A stretch of 64,000 nucleotides of DNA from Bugulina stolonifera (lineage: Eukaryota > Bryozoa > Gymnolaemata > Cheilostomatida > Bugulidae): the NCBI GenBank assembly GCA_935421135.1, contig OW285188.1, positions 17,399,233 to 17,463,232 of the forward strand, in the 5' to 3' direction. The first letter of the stretch is position 1. Every line of letters begins with the position of its first letter. The notes under the pieces are model-generated. The model saw only the letters and a list, made by a program, of their open reading frames with translations, searched no databases and was not told the DNA's origin. The position numbers and the translations under genes are program-made. Of the stretch, positions 12,401 to 25,633 are shown piece after piece.

Positions 12401-15332
12401 AAAAACTAGAGAAATCATCAATTGCAATGTTACTTGCACTTTACGGAAAGCGTAATGAAACAATTGAGCAGCAGTTCATCAGAGTCGGGACAAAAATTAT
12501 ATAGCTCAATGTGATTTGAGTATTGTTGTTGACATTACTATCATTTGGGAAAAGTCGATAATTCAAACCCATGGGTAATGGTAGGCAATTATGCAAGTCT
12601 TTTGTGCTTGTCGGATCAAAGGAGTACAATATTTTAACTCACAACGCATGCTTACCTGCACTATCCGGAGCTGTGCTTACATCCAACTGGTCATCCACAT
12701 CATGATCTTGTGACTCTGCTAAATAATAAAATTGCAGCATAACTAATATTGCCAGTAGAACTGAATGCAAGTAAAGTGAAAGCAAGTTCTCTCTAACACA
12801 TTTTATAGATAACTGTCGAAAAGAAAGCGTCAAACGGCAGTTGTAAATGAGCTTGGAAAGGCAACAGGTATGGTGCCACCTACAGACATATGAAATAATG
12901 GCTTTCTCCAATATTATCAGAAAGAATTTTAAAATGTTACAAGTATGCATGGTTGCAAACTTTCTATTTACATAGAAGTGTCAATAAGCACAAAGGGCTA
13001 TGCTAGAGGTGATGCAACAGATAATAAATGGTTTGTTTGATGTTCAGTGTACAGACTATTCTAGACTCTTGTGCATTCTACAATAATCATTACATAACTA
13101 TTATAATCCTTCTATGAAAATTTAATACAATAAGCTACAAGTCTGGTCAAATAGAAATGACCAATATTGCTTTGTGCAGTGTAAATTTTCACACAATGCA
13201 AGAGCAAAAGCCAATTAAAAATAACTACACCTGCTAACCTACTATCTCCAAAATCCATTAGGTACAATGTAACATTGCATGCAGCTTTATACTACTTTCA
13301 CAATGGGGCCACATGTTGACCACAATACCATTAACTACTACAATACTATAGCAGCAAGCAAGCAAGCAAGCAAAACAAAATGCTGTCTGGAGTGACAACA
13401 AAAATCCTGGCTAAACTAAAACCATGTAAAATTACATCTAACTCATTTTCGAAAAACTTGTTTGTAGCTAAAAAACTATCAGGTTAGTTTTAGACACATA
13501 CCTCTGGAAATGAGAGGTTCTGCTTTGACCTGAGAAGTCGACACTTCGGAGGTGCTCGGCATGGAGGTGGGCCTTTGGATAGGTTCACCTCTACCTTCCT
13601 CTACTTCCGCGGTTGGGAATCTAGCAGCATGAGGAGCTTGTGATGTCCTCATAATCTTCACTGAGGGAGGAAGTAGTGGCACGGCCCAATGCTCACTGTA
13701 TAGATGATCAGAGTATGGGGAATGGTTATCCATCGAGAGTGCACTAGAACCACACTTTGCACATAGTAAAAGAGGTTCGGTCTGACATGCCTAAAATAAT
13801 AAGATAGTCAATAGCTTGCTAATTACCACCTGCTCATGTGGAAGGTTAGGCTTAATGGCAAATAAATTCATGCAAAACATAATATGCTATAGTTGACCTG
13901 CATGCATAAATAACTCAAAAAACTGCTGTCATTCAACAACCATAATGCAAAAATCAGTTGAAATCCTGTCACTAACTATAATAGTTTGGAAAAACAGATC
14001 CGAATGTCTTGTCAAGAATTAATGAATAAACATACCATTTCGCGAGTTGCTGGCAAAGCTTCGATAGCTAGGGACTGCATTAGTTCAGCAGGTTGTTCAG
14101 GAGTTGATGCCCTGGGAGCTGGGATGGTTGCCAAATGGGAAGTCTTAAAGTAATCAATAATAATGATGCACTAGATAGTCAATAAAAAAGCAGCCTATGT
14201 AACAGAATAGCTGTGTCAAGATGAACAGACAGACAGATAAACAAAACTTCCATGAAAAAATTCAAAAGCTTAATAATCAACAATTAGAAAAATTGACAGC
14301 ACAAGCATACCAGGTTAAAACAGAATGGAGGCAAGTGGAGTGGCTTTGAGGCATTAAGGGTGATGACATTGGCCTTGCTTTGTTTTGAAAATAAAACAAA
14401 TATATATATAATGATAATATATTTTTCTAACCCAAATATTTTTACTCACCTGTGCTAGTCGAAGTATACCCGAGTCACCACCAGTAACTAACTCAGTGGA
14501 GGTGGAAGTTGATGGGACAACCTCTGTAAATCTCGTAGCAGAAAGAGCTGAAGCAGGTCTTCTTCTCTGAAACACATTGAGTAAATGGAACTTTGACACG
14601 CATCACATTTTAAATATGGATATATCAACAGTAACAGTAGAGGAAATATAGGCATGGCATGATAATATAATTAATATGCTAATGATCTTGAATATCTAAG
14701 AATAATGATGTGTTATGATATTCCATATGAATATCTTCCAATTCATTTCATATTCAATGTTCATATTGAACATCATAACATTACCATTATTATTTTATAT
14801 AATATTATAATAATAATAATATTATAATAATAATAATAATTATATATTAATAAATATAATTCTTATTTATGTAGAATCGAATGATGTTCATAGCATTTGA
14901 AAAAATTTCTCGCAACTCACAAATCTAAAAAAATAGTCTAATGAGGCAAGTATCAGGGAAACTATTTTGGTCTTGGACATAAATTAGATTGTTTGTAATC
15001 TACTAATAAAATACAGATCATAAAATCTAAAAATGGTAATTCAACTTTGCTATTACCTCAGATGGGGGCCCATGTCGATAGGGTGTAGCTGTAGGCAGAA
15101 GCTTCGTCTTCTTCCCATTAGTTATTTTATAATCGCTGTTCTTAAAATGGTCTTCACAGATTCTGTAGAGTTTGTATCTGCCAGCTACAAACGCTTCTCT
15201 ACTACCGATGTCTACCCTTCTAGCAACATCAAAGCACAGACCAGCTATTGTGCTGGGTATTCTTGAAAAAGTTTTCTCTCTGGCTAACCTGTTTTTACTG
15301 TTATTACAGCTAGACACAAAGCAGGCTACCAT
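9438..15332 (-). CDS. THAP-domain DDE transposase, Kolobok-like (13 exons)
   Basis: Exons in coding order: 15332-15057, 14566-14450, 14143-14036, 13790-13502, 12715-12656, 12239-12085, 11998-11820, 11453-11290, 11116-11031, 10624-10364, 10272-10082, 9988-9726, 9613-9438. Together they give 774 residues with no stop or frame break. Exon 1 is a THAP zinc finger: N-terminal CFVSSC, then ICEDHF, and the proline-containing end LLPTATP. Exons 2-5 are a low-complexity Ser/Thr/Pro linker. A Cys-rich block follows (RCECG, ACCRGC, FRWRSQP). The catalytic region shows GDGRYDSPG (first Asp), LTTDGNTTIRAYM (second Asp), DTWHINKNL, LTNHIWWAT, SSLESFHS (Glu) and LAIMDHNENVERP. These match THAP-type transposases that cut at TTAA. 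The C-terminus is uncertain: either a stop after TTKRVSK, or a splice at AGG|GTTAGT to a further exon. An intact frame across 13 exons suggests a recent or domesticated copy. Confidence 0.85.
13351..13373. repeat. (AGCA)n microsatellite
   Basis: Five copies of a four-base unit in an intron of the transposase gene. Confidence 0.7.
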
Positions 15333-15584
15333 GTTGATATAACACCGGTGTATATGGAAATAAACCTGTCTTAGTTAAATATTTCTGCTACTACAACAGA
15401 AGACGAAGTGTCAAGAACTGAATAATAACTAGTCATATATTTTGAAAAGCGTGCTATCAGCAGATTAAGAGCCTTAGTTTCCGCCAAGTTGCGATACACT
15501 GTTATCAATCAGAAGCTATGAGCAAAGCCCTAAGATTAAAACTTCTCTGAGACCCAATGCTAACATATCCCACAAGTCCGTGTA

Positions 15585-15649
15585 GCGCCTGCGCAATTCC
15601 ACTTCTGTTCACCAAAATGAAAACATGGCGCCGTCCACGGTGTCACGTG
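15585..15649 (-). promoter_or_regulatory. Possible transposase promoter with NRF1-like site and E-box
   Basis: GCGCCTGCGCA at 15585-15595 resembles an NRF1 site, and CACGTG lies at 15644-15649, with an ATGGCGCC block between them. The cluster is about 250 bases upstream of the transposase start, in a locally GC-rich island. The function is inferred from motifs only. Confidence 0.35.
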
Positions 15650-16080
15650 ATCTGATTTATTATGCAATTGTTTATTATGTAACACCGTGCAAAACTAATT
15701 GTGATGTGGATCAATAGTGTCATGAGGGCATAACTGTTTATTTTAACTCAAGTCAAAACTAAAGTTGCCTTTCACTTTAAGGTTTGATCTTTTACTAAAA
15801 CGAAAAAACACATAGTTTTATTATGTTTTTATAAGGTACCTGTTTGTTTACTGTGTGGTACGCAACAGCAGTTACACCACATGTCTGTTAATGGTGGTTG
15901 TCTGATGGTGGTTGAAGAGGCTGTCAGGACTGCTAAAACTACCTTGGGTGGTCCTATCACTGATCATGGGCTTCACTCGCCTGAAACGCAACTCTGGTCA
16001 GAGGAAAGGTACAGGCCACTCCATTGCTGGCACTTCATGGAACATGTTGTATCAGTTTACATGGTATGGTACTAATAGCA

Positions 16081-16296
16081 GGTAGAGAAACCGGACCTGA
16101 ATATAGAATGCCTCAACACAGAGTCCCCAGACTGCTTCCACATGAAGTGATAGAAGAGGGGACTTGACAAATTGGAAGACATCAATTCTGGTTTAAAGAT
16201 GTCACCAAACGTGGCCTCAAAGAATTTAATATTGAACCTACATCCTGGACTATTCTCTCCAGAGACCGGCTCAGCTGGAGATCCAAACTACACTAA
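16081..16296 (+). pseudogene. Remnant of the C-terminal end of a non-LTR retrotransposon protein
   Basis: In one frame the sequence reads RMPQHRVPRLLPHE, an in-frame TGA at 16165-16167, then FWFKDVTKRGLKEFNI, TSWTILSRDRLSWRSKL and a stop at 16294. The order of 'R-M-P-x-H-R', 'F-K-D-x-x-K-R-x-L-K' and 'D-R-x-x-W-R' is characteristic of the end of the reverse-transcriptase protein in LINEs. The internal stop shows it is dead. It lies just outside the proposed right end of the DNA transposon. Confidence 0.6.
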
Positions 16297-16900
16297 ATCT
16301 AACCTGAAGAAACTAGAATAAGACCGGCTATGCTAACACAATATAGACCTACATGTGACAGACATATTGTATGCCAACACAATAGACCTGTACCACATAA
16401 ATATTGCATTGTCTGAAAGTGAGAGTAAATGTAGACTTTAGCAAGTCCAACATGTAATCACTTATTATGGCTCAAACCCAAGCTAAATGTGCACACACTG
16501 CATGTCCTCCTTGGTCAAACATGCTAAGTTGATATTCGTGGTATCATAATAAATATGTCAAATTTGTATTGCCATATGGGTTAGTAAAAAGTGAGATAAT
16601 GCAAAACATATTGGTATACACTGTATTTCATTGCTGGTGTAGATTTCAAAATTCAAGAGAAAATACAACAATGGAAATTGTAAACTGGAGTTGCTATACC
16701 TTGTATTGCAAACCAAAAAGCATAGAATAGTTGACATATTGTAGAGTTGATGGTGTGCTAGGACTAATTTGATTATACAGATTTATACAACATTATTTAC
16801 ATAGATATAGAATGTCTTGTGTACATAGTTACATTAAACCATACAGTAACCATGCAGTAGGTCTGCTAGAGCAACTGCTTACTGATAATACTCTAGTACT

Positions 16901-16968
16901 AGTAGTAGCTAGTAGTGGCTAGTAGTAGCTAGTAGTAGCTAGTAGTAGCTAGTAGTAGCTAGTAGTAC
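16901..16968. repeat. Ten-base minisatellite (AGTAGTAGCT)
   Basis: Nearly seven tandem copies, one of them with a single change (AGTAGTGGCT), just downstream of the NELF-C/D stop codon. Confidence 0.9.
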
Positions 16969-16990
16969 AGCCAATACAAGCAATCAGCTA

Positions 16991-19900
16991 TCAGCTTGCT
17001 GTCGGTCTCCCCTGTTCTGTGGAAAATGTATCTGTGTCAAAGTTATCTTCACAATAATCTACAATATGAATACAGTATTAATCAGTGAGTTCTCCATGCA
17101 ACGTAGTATATTTGTAGCAGTCAGCTTCTTCTTTGAACATTAGGGAAATAGTGCACTCTGATATAAATTATTATATCATACTACATGTATTTTAAACAGA
17201 ATAATAAAATTGCTTAGGGACTTTTAGTCAAACCATTAGAGCTGGTTCCTCACAAAGAAAGCCCCTCAAATTGATGAAAAAGTTGGCCAATATTTTCACA
17301 CGAGAAAGAGTAAAAGTTACAACATTATAACAAAGATTCAGCAAAAAGTCATGATTCACAGTATTTCAGTATAAATATAATAAAGATTATATTTTCAAAC
17401 CAAAGAAGCGTGACATCATTGAAAGATATCTAACGGTCAATCAGATGATGGGATGTGGTAATGTATAGTACTGTAGCCTAGAGGGTGCAGTAAAGTCATC
17501 TAACAATAAACTAATAGTGGAGTAAATGAAATATAATTGACACATCCTGCCTAGAGAGATAGTATCATAGATGTATCCAGATGTCCCAACTTTACCATAT
17601 TATACCCAAGACAGATGTATACTGATAGAGTGTGGTAGGCAGTAGCTGCAGGTGCCTGGGCACCCATACACTTACATACATGTATATCATGTAATGTAGT
17701 CCAACTTGGGAAAAAGTTTTAAATATAAATACACAACTAATTAATGTTACGGATAATAATCAATTGGCACAAAAAGCAAATTAAAACACTTTATATCAGA
17801 TCAAAAGGCACTGATTTTACACTGCTGTAATCAGATGGAAATTTACAAACACAATGCATTATATCCATCAGATCTATCCAAACTGGATATACATATCTAA
17901 GTAGATGAAAGCCATCGTACTTGTGGTACCACTTGTTTTAATCACAGTTGAAGAGGTCGGAGGTACCTACCTTTCCCAACATTACATAAACAACACAATA
18001 CAGTGTTGCAGGGGGCATGGCATCAGCACATCAAACTTACTTAGGAAAAGAGAGACATTATCGGCACCGTCATCTGTCCGTAAGCTTGCAGTGATGTCTT
18101 CATTGTTTATTAGAGGATGCATGATCTGTACAAACTCTTTGCTATATGGTGGTCCTATGATGTTCAAAACCTACATGTACAATAATAGTAATACAACATT
18201 ATTTTAATGTATAGATCATGCTCTTTTCATAAAAAACTACCAAGGAAAAGTGTGAACCCTTAAACTTTTTGATCTAGACTTAGTTCTAGTTAGTAGCATA
18301 CATACTGAAGGTAAGCTAGGCTTGCACTACAAGCTGGCCATTTGCCAAGCATAGAATGATGAGTCAGTGTACCCAAAATGTATTAGACCATAGACTGTAG
18401 ACCATTAGTGTGTCATGTATGTACTCAAGGTGTAGACTAGAGAGGTGATGTACCCAGGTGTAGACGAGAGTAATAGGTATGATTTGTATTACCTCTGTTA
18501 GAAAGTATCTGATCAGCGAGATATCAGAGTTCTGTCTCTCAAAGCACCCTTTCATATATCTACAGACTGGAAGTACATAGTCTTTACTAACCAAGTGAAC
18601 CATCCTATCCAGTAGAGTCTTCTTCAGGTCTAACTGTATACACAAGTGTGAAATAATACATCATCAATATAATATATACTATAACAGCAGCCCAGAAATA
18701 CTGCGCCAGTAAATGTTAGTAGGGTAGCACAGGTTCAGTGCTACTAGGAATATGAAGGTAGGGAGGGGCGGTCTTTTGAAACCAAAAATATCCTGTAATC
18801 ATGTGTTACTGTGCTAGCACGAGTGAAAGTTAAATTTTGGTTTAGGGGACATAGTTTAACTTGGAGTTATCTGTCTACATTTATCGCTCACTGACTGTGT
18901 TGATGAGAATAAAATAAATATAATATGGAAACAGTCCAAGAACAAGAAAACGAACAATAGATAATATTACAATACCTGAACCAGCACATCAACTTCTTCA
19001 TGACTTGACTCAAACAGTTTGATCAGAAGCTGCTGGACCTGTTCTCTAAGTAGAGGCTGACAGGTGGATACCTGTGATATAAGGTGAGCAAGACAATATT
19101 ATCACAAATCTTTATTGAAAGGGGAGATAACACTGACATAAGACAACTTACTGTTTCTAGAGCGTAGTTACATTGAGGGAAGAGCTATACCACAGCACTA
19201 TAATGTCATGTATTATTGTATTATAGTCTAGTTCCAGGCATAAGATGTCACCTACCTCATCTAGTAGTATAAGATGTATTGGAGTATGGTCAGTGTTGTG
19301 CACAAAGTACTTAGGATCGGAGACTATGTGTTTAATCCAAGTTAATATTCCTTTAGCGACTACAGGAAACCTACAAGTTATGACAACTTTATATAGTATT
19401 GAGACCAGATACCAACTCTAGAAGATATGCAGCGAAAGTAAGGTGGAAGTAACGTTGAACAAGTACACCAACAAGTACACATGGACATGAATGTACTGCA
19501 TTAGTGAAAAGTCATTGCCATTGACAATAGAGTTCACCGCTACAACCCCATAGTATTTCTTAAAGATCATAAAACATATGGATATATTATTTATATTATA
19601 CGTGTAGCTAGATAAACATAATATTAATATCAACATCAAATGGTGATCTGTTTCCTATGACTATACAAAATCCTGTCCACACAGACAGACGAACGAGCAG
19701 ACAGATGAATGGGCAGACAGACAGACAGATGAACGGCCAGACTTGTGAGCAGGCAGGACATCTACTCACTACACACAACCTACCTAAGACATTCAAAGAG
19801 AGTAGATATGTCTGCCACAAGTTCCTGCCCTCCTTTATTTTCACTGCAGATTTCCTGAGCTTTCCTTAGAGAATTTCTAGTTAACGGCAAGTCATCCTTG

Positions 19901-22900
19901 TTAATAGCTTTACGAACGCCCTAAAATACAAATAAATCACATTACATAATGAATTCATACTGCATATAATTACATTATAGTATCCATTATATCACATGTA
20001 TAATTACTATCATTATACTTGGTAGGCCTACGAGCATCTTCACCAATGTATAAGGAACATTAAATTAGCTCATCATGCCACTGTTTATTATTAAAGATTT
20101 TGCAACTGTTTGTCGGTTTTAAAAATGTTAGTATGTGTTTTACTTGAAAGGAACAATCAACACAACTTTCCATCACTTTTATAGATAGTAGGCATTAATA
20201 TAGGCTACACGAATAACTATAACAAATTATTAGATTACAGATTTATGTTCCATATATTTATTATAATAGGTCTACACTACAGTATATTGAAAACAAAGAG
20301 CAGACAATAACCTGAGTGAACCACAGTCTACTCTCTTACCCCCCCCCTCATCTTGCACCAGATTCCTCATGATAAAAAGATAACAAAGCAATAGCTTTCA
20401 ACACCTATCACTTCATTATATATCAATTGCTAATAGAGAGTCTATTGATCAACAAGTGGTATAATAGATAGAGGAGGTCCAGCAATAACATTTCACTTGG
20501 CAGTTGAAGCAAGGTTATCTATAATACCTCTTACCAGGTACACTAAGTGATAATATATTGGCCTACCCTTTTATATGTCTCAGAAATTGTACTAGCATAT
20601 GCTAGAATATGGAGGTATTTTTCCTTGTGTTCTGGATTGATCTTCACTCCAGGTGTAAACAGGCCGTCAATAAACAAATCTACAAAACAAATCATATTAC
20701 TATATTATAGTGAGTTAGGATATCATAATCCATGATGTGTGTTTATATTATTCAAGTTATAATGACTTAATGATAAATAGTATTATAATTGGCATATAAT
20801 TACATAACCACAATGCCTACACATCAATGACATCTTTCCAAATTACTAAAATAATTGTAATGGTATATTAATTGTACAGAACAAAAAATGTGAATTCCAA
20901 GTTTAATTCGGCAGCTAGGTGAAAATACTACTGTGAGACCCTTCATCAGAATAGTGGCGCCAGAATTATACAAACTCTAATGCAAATAAAAAATATGTGT
21001 GAATAAACGCAAATTGACAGATCGTAATGCCCTCTCACAATCTGCAAGCTAATCACCAATGGGACATATCTGTAATCAATAACTGTGCAGCATGAATGTC
21101 TTGGTTTAAGAAATGTACCATTCTTTTACCAAAGAGTCTACAGAACTGCGATAGTCCTTTATCAAGGAGCAAGGTTAGTGCAAACTGGCATGTTTCCAAA
21201 AAACTTTAGGAATTCAAATCTAGGAGAAAAAACTTGAAATTATGGAGAGAATTAGGATTCCATGGGCATAGTTACACACATGTACATAAATTATGACTAC
21301 TGGGGTCACATATAGCGCTACGCAGTACAAATAGTAATACTGTATATATTTGGAATAACTAGCAAGTAAGGTGACAGTAACAGTGCACAGTAGTGATTAG
21401 TCCTACAGGATCGAAAAAATACAAATTTCAGCTGATCTGCACATGCATTGCCAACATGCCAGTGGATTTCACTGCTACATTCCATTGTCATAGGGATGTA
21501 TGACCAGTCACATACTTGGCTAATAGCAGGTAGCAGCTGATAGTTGACTACAGTACTGGTACTGCTAGGTGTTTATAGCCTACTATTACTTACTCAAGAG
21601 AGTCGGGTTCCTAATCATCTCAACAGGGGGAGGCTCTGGACTAGTGTACGCTGTGTGTAGAATGGTCACATCTGCTGGGTTAATACTTCCTTTGGACAAC
21701 ATGGCCGCCGTAGCTTGACAGGCTCTGGCATGGCGTGATCCTCCAATAAGAGATGATGTCACTGCTGTTACATCTAAACCTCTATATGGAAACAAGAAGT
21801 AACAACATGTATGTCACTATCTGAATGATTTCTCACACTCACTATTATTACTATCAGTAGTCTTATTGCTGATATTTTAATTTTTCTACTGTTGTAGTAA
21901 CAATGGTGCAATCAGTTTAATAGAATAGGGGACAGTTACAGTAGTAGAATTTGAGCCTAATCACATCTTCTCATTCCAGTTTATATTGTAGGCTGCTGAC
22001 TGCTGACAAGAAATATATGAGCTTCCCACACAGATTCACATTTTACGCAATATTTGTAAGCCAGTGGGAGGAGTTGCCAATTAGTTGTTGACAGTAACTA
22101 AATCCAAATCAATGAATAATAAAATCAATCCAAAAATGATCAAAACATTTATAGCAATATGTATACGAAGAATGCTTACATCATGTTTATAATTATACCT
22201 GATTATCTACTCCTAGTACACCTCCATAAATATACAATACAATATTTACTACTACTACTGTTACTGCTACTACTACTATTGTTACTGCTACCACTACTAC
22301 TGCTGCTGCTACCACTACTGCCGTTACTGCTACCACTACTGCCGTTACTGCTACCACTACTGCCGTTACTGCTACCACTACTGCCGTTATTGCTACCACT
22401 ACTGCCGTTACTGCTACCACTACTGCCGTTACTGCTACCACTACTGCCGTTACTGCTACCACTACTGCCGTTACTGCTACCACTACTGCCGTTACTGCTA
22501 CCACTATTGCCGTTACTGCTACCACTATTGCCGTTACTGCTACCACTACTGCCGTTACTGCTACCACTACTGCCGTTACTGCTACCACTACTGTCGTTAC
22601 TGCTACCACTACTACCGTTACTGCTACCACTACTACCGTTACTGCTTCCACTACTACTGTTACTGCTACCACTACTAACTTTACTGCTACCGTTACTACC
22701 GTTACTGCTACCACTACTACTGTTACTGCTACCATTACTAATATCACCACTACTACTAACATCACTAGTACTACTACCACTACCACCAGTACTACTACTA
22801 CCTCTACTATAACCACCGCTATCACCACTACTAACACTATTACTATCGTTACTATCGTTACTATCACTATCACTACTATCACTATCACCATTAAACCCAC

Positions 22901-25633
22901 GTGATTTTGGAATAGCGATTATAGCCTATCAAACCTTAGTTTAGCGTGAATCTGCAATTCTTGGCTAAGTCTCTTTATCTTTGCCCCGCCTTTACTCTCT
23001 TGGCCCAGCGTGTAGAGTAATATTTGGGAGTAGAGATATGTGTGTTCACCATGACATACCATCTTCTATAGTTGTATACAGTGTAGTCGTGTAGAAAATA
23101 ACATGCCTACTACAGCCCACTAGCTGCTACTACTATATATTACATCAAGTGAAAGTAACTGTGAAACATTCAACAAACTTCAAGTCAACTACACAATCAA
23201 TGCTTTATGTCCAGCAATAACAATGTAAGGTAAGAGGGAGAAGAGTGAGCTGGTAGGAGATATCAGCTTCGGAGATGAGAGTACATACAGTACAATACAC
23301 AGACAGGAGACCTGTCTTACTTACGGCTAAATCTGTTATATTATGCTTGAGAAATGAGTCCGTGTCATTTAAATAGGAGGTTATAGATGTTTTGAGAACT
23401 CTAGAAAATACTTCAAGCTGGTGGCATGCTGTAGAGACAGATGTTATCTCCCCTTGATACCCAGCATCTGATATTAGCTGAAATACACAGAGTTACATTG
23501 CTACAAGTTACACATAAGAATGCTAAATGTAAATGCTGAAGACTAACCTAATGTGATGGTATGGTTTTTATGAATTAAAGCAAAATACTTTTATACTCAA
23601 ATGTTGAGCATCACGAGAATCATAGGGTAGTTCTAACTTATACAATCTCCGCGGCTTCTTGGACTGGTCTAGGCCTCAATAAAAGCAGCAAGATGGCCGC
23701 TGGACCTAGGCCAAAAACCCAACAGTCTGTGTTTTTGCTTGGCTGAACCAAACCATCATTGCTAATCGAGGCACTTAATTCCGGTGCAAGAAAATGGTGT
23801 TTCTTAATTTTGCTTGACGGCAATGAGTTTGTGTTGCTATATACCCGGAGTGTGTCACAAATATCTTGAACAATTTCAACTGTGCCAGAAACTTACATGG
23901 GTGTAGAGTCTTACCTTGACAGTAAAGTTTAACATAAGACAGTCTGGGTACTCCTCTGCCAGCTTATAGAAGAGCATCCTCCATGTAGGGAACTCTATCA
24001 TATCCTGTAGCCAACTTGGAGTCTATAGTAGTACCGGACAAGTGTGTGACTATACGGAGTTTATTATTATGTAAATGGTGGAATAATAAACAGAATTTCC
24101 AAAAAAAAACTTACCTCACCATCTGTGAATATAGCATCAGCTTTTTTGGTGTCAAAGTGTTTTAATATCATGTCCTTCAGGTGATTTTCTACCAACTCTT
24201 GCACTGTACGTATATCAATACCTGAATAACATGGTCATAAATTATAGTCATCATTCTTTATAACAGTGTCGGTAAACAACCCTAATGATTAACTTACATA
24301 TATTATAAAATATCTACTTTAGTGAATAGAAATAAAGGTTGGAAGTGTGTGAGAACTTTACAATGTTATATTTACCACCAGGGCGAATCATAACATGAAT
24401 TCAGTTCTACTAGGCACTAAGCTAGCAATGTGCATGTAGCCTAATGATATAGAATACCTGAAGTATTTGTGTGACCATCTGGCAGATGATTTGAAAATAG
24501 TAATTACCACCATAATACAGGTAGTTGGACATTGGTAAATACATCACCTCTTTACATGATTTCATATCCATGCAATTAGTACTTTTAATTATTTAAAATT
24601 ACACATTAGTGTGGGCTCACCAGCAGATTCAGACAATGTTTGGAAAGAGATAAATAAATAACTTCCTCAGGAGCGTTGGAATTGACCAGTAACATGCGTT
24701 AGCTAAATAAAGCTATTTTACATACAGTATATTGTAGGATCACAGAAGAAATTTGTTCAACTGAACCACATTGAGAAAAAAGGAAGTTACCTGCTAAAAT
24801 AAGCCATTCAGCCAAGAGATTTGCTGTTTGAGCCATTGCTTTATAGTTACTAGAGAGCAAGTCAACAACTTGCTCTGGAAGACCTCCTGCTTCAAAGTAC
24901 CTAAAATTTAGTATTCGTAGTTAGAAGAATAAATGTAGATCTATATTCTAAAGGACCATTGGCATCTTATTCAATAAGCAATGATATACATTGCACGAAG
25001 TTGTTTAAAGTATGCATGTCTTATCCACAGCTAACCTCTGAAGTGTTCCAAACACACTGGGCTCCATGATATAATCAGGTGTTGATAACTTGTCAACGCA
25101 CTCTTGTTTAGTCGCTTCATCATCATGCTCATCACGATGTTCCTCAAACTAAATCAAAAAAGTTAATTAATATAACTCTTAAACAAGACTGTAAAACTGA
25201 CAGAAATGAAATTGAGTCAATCCAGTCTATGATTCAATAAGTCATAATATAAAATACCTAAAACAATGCCATTATCTCATCACTTGGATTTTTATTCTCT
25301 TTTAAATGATAGTTAAATTAAATCTTGTTATAGTCTTAGTTTTTATTTTTAAATTAGTATTAGTTATTGCTAATGCCTAAATGAACCATGAACTATTAAT
25401 TGAGTGGCGAATGTAACTTCTTTGTTGTCAAAACCCCAGCGGACTAACCGTTTAACTAATCGCGCCATTTTCACGGCGCCAATTTTATATTTATTATTTC
25501 TAACTTCCTGTAATTGGTTCGCCTTCTAAAAAATATGGTGTTAAAAGTGAGAGAAAACATACAAATGGGTCGTATTTGTGCTTTAAATCTATACCTCATG
25601 TTCCTCGTCACTCAGATTATCGTCGTAATCCAT
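16991..25633 (-). CDS. NELFCD: Negative elongation factor C/D (NELF-C/D, TH1)
   Basis: Fifteen exons in coding order: 25633-25595, 25148-25036, 24900-24791, 24221-24115, 24022-23915, 23477-23325, 23065-22935, 21781-21594, 20679-20567, 19920-19784, 19370-19256, 19071-18976, 18633-18493, 18170-18041, 17058-16991. They give 582 residues; human NELF-C/D has about 590. An acidic start ([13 protein letters not shown]) is followed by conserved blocks: [85 protein letters not shown] and SDISLIRYF. The protein is the scaffold subunit of the nuclear NELF complex, which holds RNA polymerase II paused near promoters. The last exon (ending YCEDNF and a short tail) replaces an apparent stop at 17982 reached by reading through exon 14; the human tail has a matching Cys-Asn-Phe pattern. 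Introns carry a 21-bp minisatellite and a GACA-rich tract. Confidence 0.93.
19660..19742. repeat. Degenerate GACA-rich tract
   Basis: Repeated CAGACAGA-like units with interruptions, in a NELF-C/D intron beside the exon ending at 19784. Confidence 0.6.
22245..22885. repeat. CTA-rich minisatellite with 21-bp unit
   Basis: The core, about 22310-22680, is roughly 17 tandem copies of a 21-base unit (CTACCACTACTGCCGTTACTG with few changes), flanked by looser CTA/CCA triplets. The tract has no stop codons in some frames on both strands, giving artificial open frames of over 200 codons with Leu/Pro or Val/Ala repeats. It fills part of the NELF-C/D intron between 21782 and 22934. Confidence 0.92.

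Larger units (their letters stand above)
6883..15776. mobile_element. Candidate Kolobok-like DNA transposon carrying two genes
   Basis: TTAA at 6879-6882 is followed by AGGGAAGAGCAACTTTC. The far end, read on the minus strand from TTAA at 15780-15777, begins AGTGAAAGGCAACTTTA. Thirteen of these 17 bases match, with TTAA outside both. Kolobok elements are known to duplicate TTAA and to encode a THAP-domain DDE transposase, which is what lies inside on the minus strand. A second gene, on the plus strand, encodes a free-standing P2X7 C-terminal domain. At the left end the first 12 bases of the repeat are also present in inverted form (6884-6895 and 6904-6915), making a terminal hairpin. The inverted repeats are short and imperfect, so the exact ends are my inference; the two genes are solid. 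Confidence 0.5.
15781..16990. other. Intergenic DNA with LINE remnant and minisatellite
   Basis: Apart from the retrotransposon remnant at 16081-16296 and the ten-base repeat at 16901-16968, I see no gene. Confidence 0.5.

Noticed and set aside
15881..16075. 64-codon plus-strand frame as a gene
   Set aside because: No domain or splice context; it lies just upstream of the LINE remnant and may be part of that decayed element.
17982..18167. NELF-C/D ending at the stop at 17982
   Set aside because: A good donor (CTAA|GTAAGT at 18041) and a downstream exon at 17058-16991 join in phase and give a tail closer to known NELF-C/D.
22159..22900. Open frames of 217 and 235 codons on opposite strands
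   Set aside because: Both are pure translations of the CTA-rich minisatellite (Leu/Pro or Val/Ala repeats) inside a NELF-C/D intron.
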